From Priapulus caudatus (Eukaryota; Priapulida; Priapulimorpha; Priapulimorphida; Priapulidae): 54,757 nucleotides of DNA. The DNA lies in assembly GCF_000485595.1 (NCBI RefSeq), contig NW_014577482.1, forward strand, positions 11,042-65,798, written 5' to 3'. The first letter of the stretch is position 1. Every line of letters starts with the position of its first letter. The notes beneath the pieces were generated by a model, which was given only the letters and a program-made list of their open reading frames with translations, had not been told where the DNA came from and made no database searches. The position numbers and the translations under genes were made by a program. Shown in pieces: positions 1 to 9,262 of this stretch.

Positions 1-418
1 ATTTGTTAGACAACTGGTCTGCCTCAGATGTGCAAGTATATAGAATCTGGTTACCCTAGGAGGCCGAAGAAGAAATATAAGTTATATAAGTTACCATGGC
101 AACAATAACTCCGCCCACACCAAAAACGATTGGCCTTCGCTTTACGATAACGCACCTTCATGCGAAATTTGAAGATGATCTGAGAAGAACTGCAGCCGGT
201 AGAGCGCTCACAAGGAAATCTCTGCGGCGGCGGCGGCGCGACGAGGCCAACTCCGATACAAATATGTTCACGCCATTACAAATAGTGCAAAATAATCCTC
301 ACACGTCGAGTTGCCGTTTGGTCAATGTACAAACCTCACAGTTTGCTTGCTACTACTTATACCTATCGACAAACACAACGATCACAGAATCTTTTCTCGT
401 CACGTCTATTTCCTCGAC
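1..418. repeat. Large dispersed repeat, copy A (partial)
   Basis: Bases 1-68 repeat almost exactly at 10294-10361, and bases 261-418 repeat at 44857-45014. The three stretches together define one dispersed family that is longer than any single copy here. Copy A lacks the left part seen in copies B and C, probably because it starts before the window. It has no convincing coding potential. Bases 419-798 show no gene and no other repeat that I can recognise. Confidence 0.75.
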
Positions 419-798
419 AATTGGCAGCCCGGATCTCGCGCGAAGCGTGAAAAACGCCGTGTAGTGGTACACTAACACAACTACGCTGCATTGGATTGGA
501 GTAAATCTGAACAGGTCCACTATACAGCAACATTGCTGGATAATTGCTCAATTCAGCAGTTCTGGCGATTCCACAAGGCTTTTCACTGCGCACGTAGCGA
601 GACATTTGCTCGAAATGCTCGTAATTGTTGCTTCGCTGCTCGGCGCGCTTCGTTTTCGTGTAGAAAAGCGAGTTGTAATTTTTTGTGTTTGATGTCCCAA
701 CATTATTCTAAAACATATGGCGTGCGATAGATGGCGCAACGAGGCTATATGTACAGAGCATTTTCACGCAGTTTTTCTGCACACGGCTTCGCCGGCTA

Positions 799-898
799 AG
801 CTAGACTGGTACCCGGTCGACAGTTCCACATGCTACACTAACTAACTTTAGTGTAGCCAAGGAAACTTGCCGGAGTGAAGGTGGGTACCAGTCTAGCT
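799..898. repeat. Nested foldback hairpin
   Basis: A perfect 16-bp inverted pair, AGCTAGACTGGTACCC at 799-814 and its complement at 883-898, encloses a second perfect 8-bp pair (CTACACTA 833-840, TAGTGTAG 849-856) with an 8-nt loop. The structure lies just before the first recognisable gag sequence. It may be a small MITE or the scar of one; no target duplication was found. Confidence 0.6.
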
Positions 899-1402
899 AT
901 AACACCTGCAATCGTCACTTCCGCTTCAAGTTGCGGTATCCATGGTAATTTAGAGTACTTGGGTTCCGGTATGCATCTTGACAGTACTTGGGTACTTGGG
1001 CTAGTATCTATCATTTCTCGATATTGCCATCAGGATATTGGTTCGGATATTTCATTCATATCCATCCATATTCAATGGGCACTGGATAGCTCTCGCGCGG
1101 AGATTCGAGAGTTGAGAGAGGTCATAAAAGCGCAGGCAGATGTTATTTCCAGCGTTCGTAAAGGCAATAGTCATGTCTCCTGGCAGCAGAGACCTGCTAT
1201 GCGACCACCAGCCTCACGAAACGACACGACGGGCAGGTCACGGGGAGGTAGACAGGATGTGCGGTTCCGTGGGGCGAGAGGGGGCAATACCGTTCCGTAT
1301 AGCGGAAATGTCTCTCTATGTTATGGCTGTGGCAGAGCTGGTCACATCCGCCGTAACTGCCCATGGTCGCAGCAGGAAAACGCCACATACCTGCGTATGT
1401 GA
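875..1402 (+). pseudogene. gag remnant with CCHC zinc knuckle
   Basis: The frame is open for 175 codons, but only the last half looks like Gag. From about 1078 there is a short charged helix, then an Arg/Gly-rich stretch, then one zinc knuckle of the C-x2-C-x4-H-x4-C type (residues CYGCGRAGHIRRNC, about 1318-1360). Such knuckles bind genomic RNA during packaging in the Gag nucleocapsid. The capsid part expected before it is absent, so the gene is cut at its 5' end. The first 60 or so residues are probably not original Gag, because the start lies inside the hairpin at 799-898. Confidence 0.75.
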
Positions 1403-1489
1403 GGAGAGAGTGTGTGGGTGGTAATAAAGGTAAATCCTCGTCGACGTGGGTAACGTCTGTTGCATTCACAAAGCCCGCATCACAGTGCA

Positions 1490-2199
1490 TGCACCACGGT
1501 GCACGGCTTATGTGGGGAGAGACAAGCAGCAAAAACAGTTAATAGCTCTCATTGATTCTGGTGTCTTGTGACTGTTCGTTAATAGATTTTAATGCGTGGT
1601 TTAATCTTCCGTACGTCACGCGACGCGACTCTAACTTTGTTGATTCCGTTTGCAGCAAGGCAATTCTACAGTCCGTCACTGGAGAGCGTTTGTCGATAAT
1701 TGGGCGAGCTATGCTACATGTAACTCTGGGGCGCGTTAGGATTCGTGCATCATTTTACATTGTCAATGCTTTGCATAAAGATATAATCAATGGCGCAGAT
1801 TTTGTTAAGCAAGCTAGGGTGCGCAGGGATTTTGGAGCATCACCACTGACGATTGGTAATAGTGTAGTTCCATTAGCAACGCATGGGACGCACGATCCTC
1901 CGCAGCTGGCTCTACTCAACAGAGGTATGCGGTTGCAACCGTCAACGAAAACAGTTTGTGAGTTCCGTGTTCCAAGGGGAATAGCGTCGGGAACTCGGGT
2001 GAAGATAAAAGGGTCAGCGTGCTTGAAGTATTTTTGCTCTCAGCCACAGTTGTGTGTCAGACATAATGTTGATAGTGTGAGTAAACGCCACACGGCGAGG
2101 TGTACAATAGTAAATTCGTCAAGGGAAATTGTTGCAGTTCCACGGAACGCAGTAGTAGGAATTGTAAGCATTAGTGCACATGCGCGGGGCTGTTTCTAG
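1490..2199 (+). pseudogene. Retroviral-type aspartic protease and linker, frameshifted
   Basis: The residues ALIDSG at about 1545-1562 give the catalytic Asp-Ser-Gly of retropepsins. Immediately after this motif the reading frame must change by one base to continue into the long open stretch at 1552-2199, so the gene is broken at its active site. The open stretch contains a predicted beta-rich part (about 1690-1830, including NGADF, the usual flap-distal segment of gypsy proteases) and then a linker towards reverse transcriptase. Active enzymes of this family cut Gag-Pol as dimers. The assignment rests on the DSG motif and on position between gag and RT. Confidence 0.65.
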
Positions 2200-2400
2200 C
2201 AGGATTAGTGAGGGGTCAGTGCAACAGTCAGCTGAGAGGGATGCTGGTGTGGTTGATTCTGTTGATATGCCGTGTGCTGATGCAAATTCTGTCTTGTCTG
2301 ATGAAATCGTTGCAGGTTCCGATACTCACCACCAGGTGCCGCAAGTGGTCAATGGATTCCAGGAATCTGAGGATCCACCGAGAGACTGTTTTCATTCAAC

Positions 2401-2690
2401 ATGCTGCTGCTGCTACTGTGGCTGTTGTTACTACTGCTGCTGTTGTTGCTGCTGTTGCTGCTGTTGCTTCTGTTGCTACTGTTGCTGCTGCTGTTGCTGT
2501 TGCTGTTGTTTCTGCTGCTGCTGGTGATGATGATGATGCTGTTGCTGTTGTTGCTGATGCTGATGATGATGATGATGATGCTGCTGCTGATGCTGACGAG
2601 GCTACTGCTGCTGCTGCTGTTGATGGTTATGATACTCTTACTGCTGCTACAGTGGTTACTGTTGCTGCAGTTGCGACTATGGGTAGGTCT
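2401..2690 (+). repeat. Imperfect trinucleotide array (CTG/GCT with GAT) inside pol
   Basis: About 290 bases are almost entirely CTG, TTG and GAT triplets. In the frame joining protease to reverse transcriptase they read as runs of Ala, Val and Asp; the two other plus-strand frames are also open, giving Cys-rich or Leu-rich runs. Clear pol sequence resumes at about 2700. The array therefore expanded within the element, between the protease and RT domains. Confidence 0.9.
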
Positions 2691-3735
2691 GGTAATATAG
2701 AGCTAGGGTTATCAACGCATTCAGATCAGTGTGATTTTACCACACTCACAAAGCATGTGACGGATGCGGCACAGAGAGAGAGTCTCATGGCACTTTTGTC
2801 ACCCAATAATGACGTGTTTGCGAATACTGATAGGGAGCTTGGGTTGACGAATCTCGTTGAGTTTCGTATTGAGACAGGTACAACACGTCCGTTCAAAAAC
2901 AAAACCGTATCGAATGAGTTCGAAACAGCAAGACATTGTGCAGGAGAAGGTGTCCGAGATGCTTGACGATGGCATCATCGTTCCGTCTTCATCTCCTTGG
3001 TCTAGTGGGGTGTTGCTTGTCCCTAAAAAGGGTGATCAGTAGAGAATGTGTATTGATTATCGTAGATTGAATGCTGTCACAACCAAGCACAACTTTCCGC
3101 TGCTGATTATTGATGATATTTTGCAGAATCTTGGCAATGCGAAGTTTTTCTCGACACTTGACCTCAGGTCAGGATATCATCAGGTTCCGGTTGCACAAGA
3201 GGAACAACCAAAGACAGCATTCACCACAAATGCCGGTCTGTAGGAATTGCAAGATGGCCGATAGTCGAGGAGTGTTTTGCTCTAGTGTATGCTTTAGAGA
3301 AGTTGCGGCATTTTTTAATCGGTTCAAAGTTTATTAATACTTTATACAGCGATCATCAGCCGTTAAAATTTATTCTTGAGACAAAGACTATTCGTAACGC
3401 AAAGTTGCAGAGGTGGGCAGGTTGAGAGCTGCGAAGTTGAGGGCGAAGCCTACGAAGTGCTTCTTCATGCGCAGTTCTGTACCATACCTCGGACATGTGA
3501 TATCACCACAAGGACTGAAACCTGACCCGGGTAAGATCGAGGCTGTGAGTAAGATGATTCCACCCAAGGATGCGGCAGGAATTCGTCAATTTCTAGGATA
3601 AACAGGGTACTATCGTAAATTCATATGCAACTATGCTGTTATAGCACGACCGTTATCATTGTTGACTGTCAAGAAGGCTGAATTCGTTTGGTCTCCTGAA
3701 GCTGAGGAGGCGTTTCAGTCCTTGTGGTGATATTA
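2691..3735 (+). pseudogene. Ty3/gypsy reverse transcriptase, catalytic segment replaced
   Basis: The N-terminal connection (SLMALLSPNNDVF, then the ETGTTRPF stretch) is followed by a one-base frameshift near 2910. The fingers then read MLDDGIIVPSSSPWSSG and VPKKGD, with a stop at about 3040. The first palm motif is CIDYRRLN, and STLDLRSGYHQVP carries the first catalytic Asp. At about 3243 the frame stops. The segment that should carry the Y-x-D-D active site is gone; a copy of RNase H (3249-3420) stands there instead. The thumb follows at 3413-3735, with [15 protein letters not shown] and a stop at about 3599. The enzyme copied RNA to DNA in the ancestral element; this copy cannot. Confidence 0.9.
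3249..3420 (+). repeat. Duplicated RNase H segment inserted in RT
   Basis: These 172 bases match 3872-4046 (175 bases) with one 3-base deletion and a few substitutions. They start at GCAAGATGGCCGATAG and end at AGGTGGGCAG in both places. The source is the middle of the RNase H domain of the same element. The copy lies in the same orientation and replaces the RT segment between the AGL motif and the thumb. Confidence 0.92.
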
Positions 3736-3736
3736 C

Positions 3737-4105
3737 ATGTCTCAGGTATGGTACAGAACTGCGCATGAAGAAGCACTTCGTAGGCTTTGCCTTCAAGTAC
3801 TCACGCAGAGAGATGAACTCGACCAGGAACACGTGGTGCTCTACTTGAGCAAGCAGTTCAATGAGTGCGAGGCAAGATGGCCGATAGTCGAGAAGGAGTG
3901 TTTTGCTCTAGTGTATGCTTTAGAGAAGTTGCGGCATTTTTTAATCGGTTCAAAGATTATTAATACTTTATACAGCGATCATCAGTCATTAAAATTTATT
4001 CTTGAGACAAAGACTATTCGTAACGCAAAGTTGCAGAGGTGGGCAGTTAAGATATCGGAGTTTGATGTTAACATCCGGTACAAGGAAGGGCGGTTTAATG
4101 TCTAA
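3737..4105 (+). pseudogene. Ty3/gypsy RNase H domain
   Basis: This is the RNase H-like domain that follows RT in gypsy Pol and degrades the RNA strand of the RNA-DNA hybrid. Recognisable parts are VVLYLSKQFNECEARWP, EKECFALVYALEKLRHFL (with a conserved Glu), YSDHQSLKFIL (with a catalytic-type Asp) and the end of the domain at about 4090. The N-terminal strand, which usually carries a TDAS motif, is scrambled at 3737-3800. A TAA at 4103-4105 interrupts the link to integrase, and sequence of the expected type resumes directly afterwards. Confidence 0.88.
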
Positions 4106-4114
4106 GCTGACGCG

Positions 4115-5410
4115 TTGTCTAGACTTCTTACAGATGGTCCAGTAGAACATGCTGATAGCAAGGGCGACACCACTTCTGAGGTAACACGAGAACAGGCTAT
4201 GTTTATGGCACCTGTAATCTTACAGGAGGAGGATGGTGAAGCTGCGGTACCTGAGGATGACAATGATAATCTTGAAACAGGTCTCGATGTTTCATCACAG
4301 CAGATTCTTTCATTGCAGCAGCAGGACCCTTACGCGAGAGACATGGTTTCAACATTCGAAGCAGAACACCCTTTACTCCGTCAACGTAGGGAGATGGCTG
4401 ACTTCATATTAGAAGATGGGATTCTTTTTCATCTTGGAGCAGCCACTCATGACAGCGTTCCATGTCGACAACTTGTGGTGCCTAAATCCCTTGTTCCACA
4501 GGTTTTGTCGTTGTGTCATGACCATTTGTATGCTGGACACCTGGGCTTTCAGAAGACTTACTTGAGGGTGTCCGAGCGATACTATTGGCAGCACATGTTC
4601 ACTGACATTCAGACGCACGTTCGAGCGTGCGTGAGATGCAATGCTCATAAGCTGCGACGTGTGCATGGACACACGAGAAATGCGCCAGTGACGAGGTATG
4701 TCAACGAGACCGTTGCCATTGACACTGTAGGGCCTCTCTCTGTGTCAGACAGTGGGAACAAGTATATAGTTACGTTCTTGGATCTTTACTTATCGTACCC
4801 TGAATCGTACGCAGTCAAAGACAAGTCGGCCGCGACCATTGCACGGCTCATTATTGATAGGTTCATTCCTACACATGGTTGTCCATCTGCTTTCATGACT
4901 GATAATGGGTTGGAGTTTTGTAATTCCCTTACAGCTGCCATCGCAAAGGAATTCAAGATCCATCATATCCGTACGTCTCCCTATCATCCAGCAAGTAATG
5001 GTCAGTGTGAGAGGTTCCACCGGACCATAAACAATATGCTTGCGTGTTATTTGGAGGACTCCCACCAGGTTTGGGATTCAAAGCTGGGTCCCATTCTGTT
5101 CGCTTACAGAACGAGTGTTTATGGAACATCACAATTCACTCCATTCTTCCTTGTCTATGGAAGGGATGAAGTGATGCCGCTGGATACATTCCTTCGGCCA
5201 CGTAATGTATCGTACACTGATGATCCATTGTCTTTGGCTCTTGACAGGCTTCATCAAGCATGTACGTAGCTTCAGGATAACACGAGGCGTACACGAGAGA
5301 AGAATAAGGTTCTCTATGACAAAAGATCCAAAGAGCAGGAGTTCATGCCTGGGGACTCTGTCTATTGGTTTAATCCGACGCTGGGTCTACCTCAAAATCA
5401 AAATGGGTCT
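4115..5410 (+). pseudogene. Ty3/gypsy integrase
   Basis: Integrase joins the element's DNA ends to host DNA. The 384-codon open stretch (4115-5269) holds the N-terminal zinc-binding H-H-C-C module: CHDHLYAGHLG near residue 134, and CVRC near residue 172. The DDE core follows, with Asp in AIDTVGP (about residue 202), Asp in TDNG (about 264) and Glu in CERFH. The second Asp and the Glu are separated by 35 residues, as expected for the family. A stop at 5267-5269 interrupts the C-terminal domain; related sequence (PGDSVYWF) continues to about 5390. This is the best preserved part of the element. Sequence alone cannot show whether the core is active. Confidence 0.92.
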
Positions 5411-6214
5411 GGCTCGGAATTGTCAACGGATCTGAATATTATTATTAATAATCATGTTACCTGGTTTCGTAGTAAATTTAATGCGTTAAAGACACGTTTG
5501 CAAGATATACATTCTCTTTATCAATATCCTCGTTCAAAGCGGGCTATTTTTTCTGGGATTGGTAGATTATCTAAAATGATATTCGGGACGGCTACTGAGG
5601 TAGATGTTAGACAGTTGCAACAGGTAATTGCTACCTTGCAAGGGTCTGGAGACAGAATGAGGCATGTGATTAATTAATCAGTTACGGTTTTAAATTTCAC
5701 AAGGATTCACACTGAATTAAACACTAAAGTTTTGAAGCAATTAACCAGTGACACGCGACAGATAACAGTAATAGTTAATGAAATTGGCAGAGATTTTTTG
5801 CAATTTCAAATGCAAACACTTACATATTATAAATCACTTTCAAGGTTACAGATTACAATAAGTAGTTTGGTTTTGTCTTTTGCACATGTACAGGACACAC
5901 TCGATCATTTAGCAAATAATATTAATTCTTTATTAGCAGGGAGAATACCAACAGCACTTATTTCTCTAAGACGGCTACAGATTTTGCTTGAGGAAATCAA
6001 AGGGAATCTTCCGGCATCACTCATGTTGCCACGCATCGGGAAGGGGGACCTACTATACTATTATTCAATTTCTGATGGTATTCGAGTCGTGGCATTGTTA
6101 CCATTGCGACATAGGGAGCAGACATTTACAATGTATGAAATTTATCGGCCTCATGTCTATTTTCCAAATTACGCTACAATGTATGCATACTTTGAATTTT
6201 CACAACAGTTCTAA
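5345..6214 (+). pseudogene. Envelope fusion-protein-like gene (partial, interrupted)
   Basis: Immediately after the integrase C-terminal region comes sequence like the envelope proteins of retrovirus-like gypsy elements. It has a furin-type site, RSKR, followed by a hydrophobic, Gly-rich segment ending in FGTATE, the usual layout of a class I-like fusion protein after cleavage. A long helical, heptad-like part continues to 6214. TAA at 5675-5677 splits the gene into two open stretches (5345-5677 and 5732-6214). No signal peptide is seen, because the front of the gene is missing, and no C-terminal membrane segment was found before the LTR. The copy is defective. Family assignment rests on the cleavage site and gene order. 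Confidence 0.7.
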
Positions 6215-7372
6215 TTTATAACGCAATTTACAATTAATAACGCACAACGGTATTAATTATAAAGCTTGTATTAATTGTTTTGTATTTCAAGTTATGCATT
6301 TTGTATTTTGTATGTAGCAACGCTAATGGCATCCCACCACTACCAGCCGCATCAACACACCAGTACACACCCGGGCTAATCTAACACCACACCAGCTGGC
6401 TAAAAACCCGATTTATTTGCGGGACACATAAACAGCTGTTAAAATTAGTTCCACGCTGAATAGAACACGTAGTTATGCTTAGCTCTGTTACAAACTAGAT
6501 ACACACATTAGCCGCATCACTGCCCATTAGTACTGGTCAGCTTTCGGCAAGTAACATCTTAAATACACACATTAGCCGACTGAAGTTACTTCTACACGGC
6601 CGCTAACGCTCCATTACCGTAACCTATCGTCCGCTCTACGTCATACCCACATCGGTCACCTACGTAGCCGAGGGAGCGTAAAAATATCTCCACTCCTTAC
6701 TCGCCATTGGCCGTCCACTTCATAACACTCTAAAAACTGACCATAGCCGATAATCCCAAACCCTATGCCGTCCCGGTGGCCAGCAGTGATTGGTGGGAAC
6801 ATATTTGGTAAGGGCTTCACGACTCATCTTACAACGAAAATTATAAAACAGGCCGCACAGGACACACGGGGCTCTTGTGTTCACCCTCGTCTGTTGCTAG
6901 ATTTTATGTGTAGTGCGCAACTTTTAGTTTAGCCTGTGTGATTTGTAAGTGTTTTAGTGAGTATAAAATATACGGTGAAACGGCAGTTGTAAACCATTAC
7001 CAATTCTACCTTTCATTTAATATAATTCTAAGTTTATTCACGCATTTTACGGCGCATATAGCTCTCATCTATAAGCGCACAGTCGCCTGGCTGCAGAAGA
7101 TATCCAGCGACTACATTATGTATTATGTGTTATGGTATATTATTGAGTTGTTGTGTTGTGATGCGTTTTCTATTTTCAGGTTTTCACGAATTGTCTTGTT
7201 TGAACAGATAGTTTTATTTGGCAATTCGTGTCAAGTATGGAATTATACAAGTGTGGTCAGTGAGATTTTGTTGGTCGGCGGTGTTAAGCCATAGGTATTG
7301 TAATACCATGGTACTGGCTTTGGTACTATAGGTAATAGGTTTTGTGTGAAGTTTTGTAAACATTTCTTTATT
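6215..7372 (+). other. Non-coding interval between env-like gene and LTR
   Basis: No gene is recognised. A TATAAAA box lies at 6842-6848, followed by GC-richer sequence with pyrimidine runs, so this could be a promoter left by another, older LTR. The open stretch at 6938-7294 has no recognisable family and is probably chance. The missing C-terminus of the envelope gene was not found here. Confidence 0.5.
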
Positions 7373-7387
7373 AGTTGGGGAGGGGGA
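7373..7387 (+). promoter_or_regulatory. Polypurine tract
   Basis: The purine-rich run AGTTGGGGAGGGGGA directly precedes TGTG, the start of the proposed 3' LTR. In LTR retrotransposons this tract primes plus-strand DNA synthesis. Confidence 0.6.
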
Positions 7388-8040
7388 TGTGTTTAATAAA
7401 AGAGTTATTGTATTAGTATGGTCGACGGTACGACGGACGATGGACGTAACTTTATTTTGATGTCAGCAAGATATGGTGTGTGTGTGTGTATGTGTGTAGA
7501 TGTGTGTGCGTGCGTGTGTGTGTGTGGGTGTGGGGGTTAGATATGGAGTGTGTGTGTCAGATATCGTGGGGTATGAAGGAGTTAAGGAGGAAATTTAGAT
7601 CAGCGGGGCGCTGAAATCGATGATAGGATTATCGTTTTGATGAAGGGGGAGGTAAATGTAACATGTGTAAAACACATGTTATGTTACATTAGTAATTATG
7701 GATAGCTTAGCTGTAAACAGCGGCTACATGTATTATGCAGATGTAGGGTTCGGATAGACATGTGGGGTTATGGCGGGGATTATTTGAATGAACAAAGAGC
7801 TAGTGGTTGTGCGTGATTGGCTGGGTAGAGTTAAGCTTGTTGGTGATTGGAGGAGAGAGTAATATAAATACAAGCGGAGCAACTTGAACGGCGGTTGGAA
7901 ACGGGGAGACAGACGAGACGGACGTGTGCTGGTATAGTGACCTGTTGTTTTGTAAACAATATATCTTTTAGTTGAACACAAATTCTATACTATTCTTGAT
8001 TATTTTACTCTAAATTATTACATACAAACTCGTCGTTACA
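7388..8040 (+). mobile_element. 3' LTR of the env-bearing gypsy element (proposed)
   Basis: The segment begins TGTG after a polypurine tract and ends TTACA, so it has the TG...CA ends of an LTR. A TATA-like box (TAATATAAATACA) lies near 7859, about 180 bases before the end, which fits U3-R-U5. A TG-rich microsatellite (about 7480-7555) is embedded. There is no matching 5' LTR in the window, so both ends and the target duplication are unproved. Confidence 0.5.
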
Positions 8041-8329
8041 AGAGCAAGTATAGGCCGTGAATCGCGTGCTGGATATTAGAGCTTGATCGCTTACATTATC
8101 GTCGTATATTTGCATCGTCGTATACATACGTATCGTCGTATATATATTATACGTATTGTATATCGTATATTTGCATTATCGTCGATATTTGCAAATCGTC
8201 GTATATATACGTATCGTATCGTCCATAGCATCATTAATATAGGAGACTCCCACTCCAACGTCGCACCACATCACGAACGCAACTCGTTGCCGCTACAGGC
8301 TCCCTCTCACTGCTACGTCTGCCGCTTCG
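8041..8329. other. AT-rich repeat with CGTCGTATA motif, no gene
   Basis: From about 8080 to 8230 a loose repeat of ATCGTCGTATA and its variants alternates with TATACGTAT palindromes. No coding sequence is recognised. Confidence 0.5.
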
Positions 8330-8590
8330 GCGTCTCTCTCGGCTTCTCTCTCGGCTTCTCCTGCGGCTTATCTCGGCTTCTTCTGCTGCTTCTCGCTCTT
8401 GGCTTCTCCTACGGCTTCTCTCTCGGCTTCTCCTGCGGCTTCGCTTTCAGCTTCTTCTGCAGCTTCTCTCTCGGCTTCTCCTGCGGCTTCTCTCTCGGCT
8501 TTTCCTGCAGCTTTGCTTTCAGCTTCTCCTGCGGCTTCTCTCTCGGCTTTTCCTGCAGCTTTGCTTTCAGCTTCTCCTGTGGCTTCTCCT
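8330..8590. repeat. Minisatellite, unit about 24 bp (CTCTCGGCTTCTCCTGCGG type)
   Basis: About ten imperfect copies of a 24-bp unit built from two related 12-mers, CTCTCGGCTTCT and CCTGCGGCTTCT. Because the unit is a multiple of three, several frames on both strands stay open and give Ser/Ala, Ser/Gly/Phe or Lys/Glu/Pro repeats. The array ends in a short GA run that leads directly into the dispersed repeat. Confidence 0.85.
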
Positions 8591-8609
8591 CCTCTAGAGA
8601 GAGAGAGAT

Positions 8610-8651
8610 ATGCCACCTCAACAGCAATATCAACGGAGCTTGATAAACCAG
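8610..8651 (+). other. Short exon-like start with consensus splice donor
   Basis: An ATG opens 14 codons (MPPQQQYQRSLINQ) that end exactly at CAG|GTAAGT, the consensus 5' splice site. The same ATG and donor are kept in copy C (43293-43334). It could be the first coding exon of a transposon or host gene carried with the repeat. No following exon is recognised, and the Gln-rich peptide identifies no family. Confidence 0.35.
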
Positions 8652-9024
8652 GTAAGTAAGGTTTTAGTTTAACTTGCATGAAGCTGCTACAGCAGACAAC
8701 AACCAAAACAATACAAAAATCGTCCATGTTCGTTGGAAAAAGAATATAAAAACGACTAGTTTAACAGAAATCGGTCGTAATAAATTGTAAACAAAAAACA
8801 ACAAAGTTTTTGTTGTACTACGACGAATGTCCGCCGTGTGCGTTACTAACGGTATCTACCTCTACCCGTGTAACCCTTCACTCATGCCACACGAGCACCA
8901 CCAGGAGCGGGAGCGAAGGGATACACGAGTAGACCCTAGCTCCAACAAAAACAGTCATACATCGAAAGACGTTGGACGTTGTGTAGTTGTGAGTCCCGCA
9001 TGCTGATCAGACAGGGTAGAGTTA

Positions 9025-9262
9025 AGCTGGGTTTACACGACCGATTTTTATGTTGTCAAATTGGCGAGTTTGACCAATTTCGCATATCGGCAACACCGAG
9101 TTGGCGAAAAATAGAACATGTTCTAATCTCCCAACTAGTCACTATTGACCAGTTGCTCGCGCGACTTTTACGTGTACACTGCCGATTGTCGGTTATATGT
9201 TGTTGCGAAATTGGTCCAATTTGCCAACTTGACAACATAAAGTCAGTAGTGTAAACCCAGCT
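9025..9262. mobile_element. MITE, PIF/Harbinger-like
   Basis: A 238-bp element with inverted ends AGCTGGGTTTACAC / GTGTAAACCCAGCT and a flanking direct repeat TTA on each side (9022-9024 and 9263-9265). A 3-bp TTA/TAA target duplication and short size fit non-autonomous PIF/Harbinger elements. It has no coding capacity. The same insertion is present in copy C. Confidence 0.8.

Larger units (their letters stand above)
875..8040 (+). mobile_element. Env-bearing Ty3/gypsy LTR retrotransposon, decayed, 5' LTR not found
   Basis: In order, this element shows a gag zinc knuckle (about 1318-1360), an aspartic protease with DSG (about 1551), reverse transcriptase (2690-3735), RNase H (3737-4105), integrase (4115-5410), an envelope-like gene (5345-6214), a polypurine tract (7373-7387) and a 3' LTR (7388-8040). 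The order gag-PR-RT-RH-IN is that of Ty3/gypsy elements, and an envelope after integrase is typical of their retrovirus-like members. Frameshifts, stops, a trinucleotide expansion and an internal duplication show that it is dead. The 5' LTR and most of the gag capsid region are missing. Confidence 0.85.

Noticed and set aside
6938-7294. 118-codon open frame with hydrophobic stretches, possible lost envelope anchor
   Set aside because: No link in frame or composition to the envelope-like gene; AT-rich sequence gives such frames by chance.
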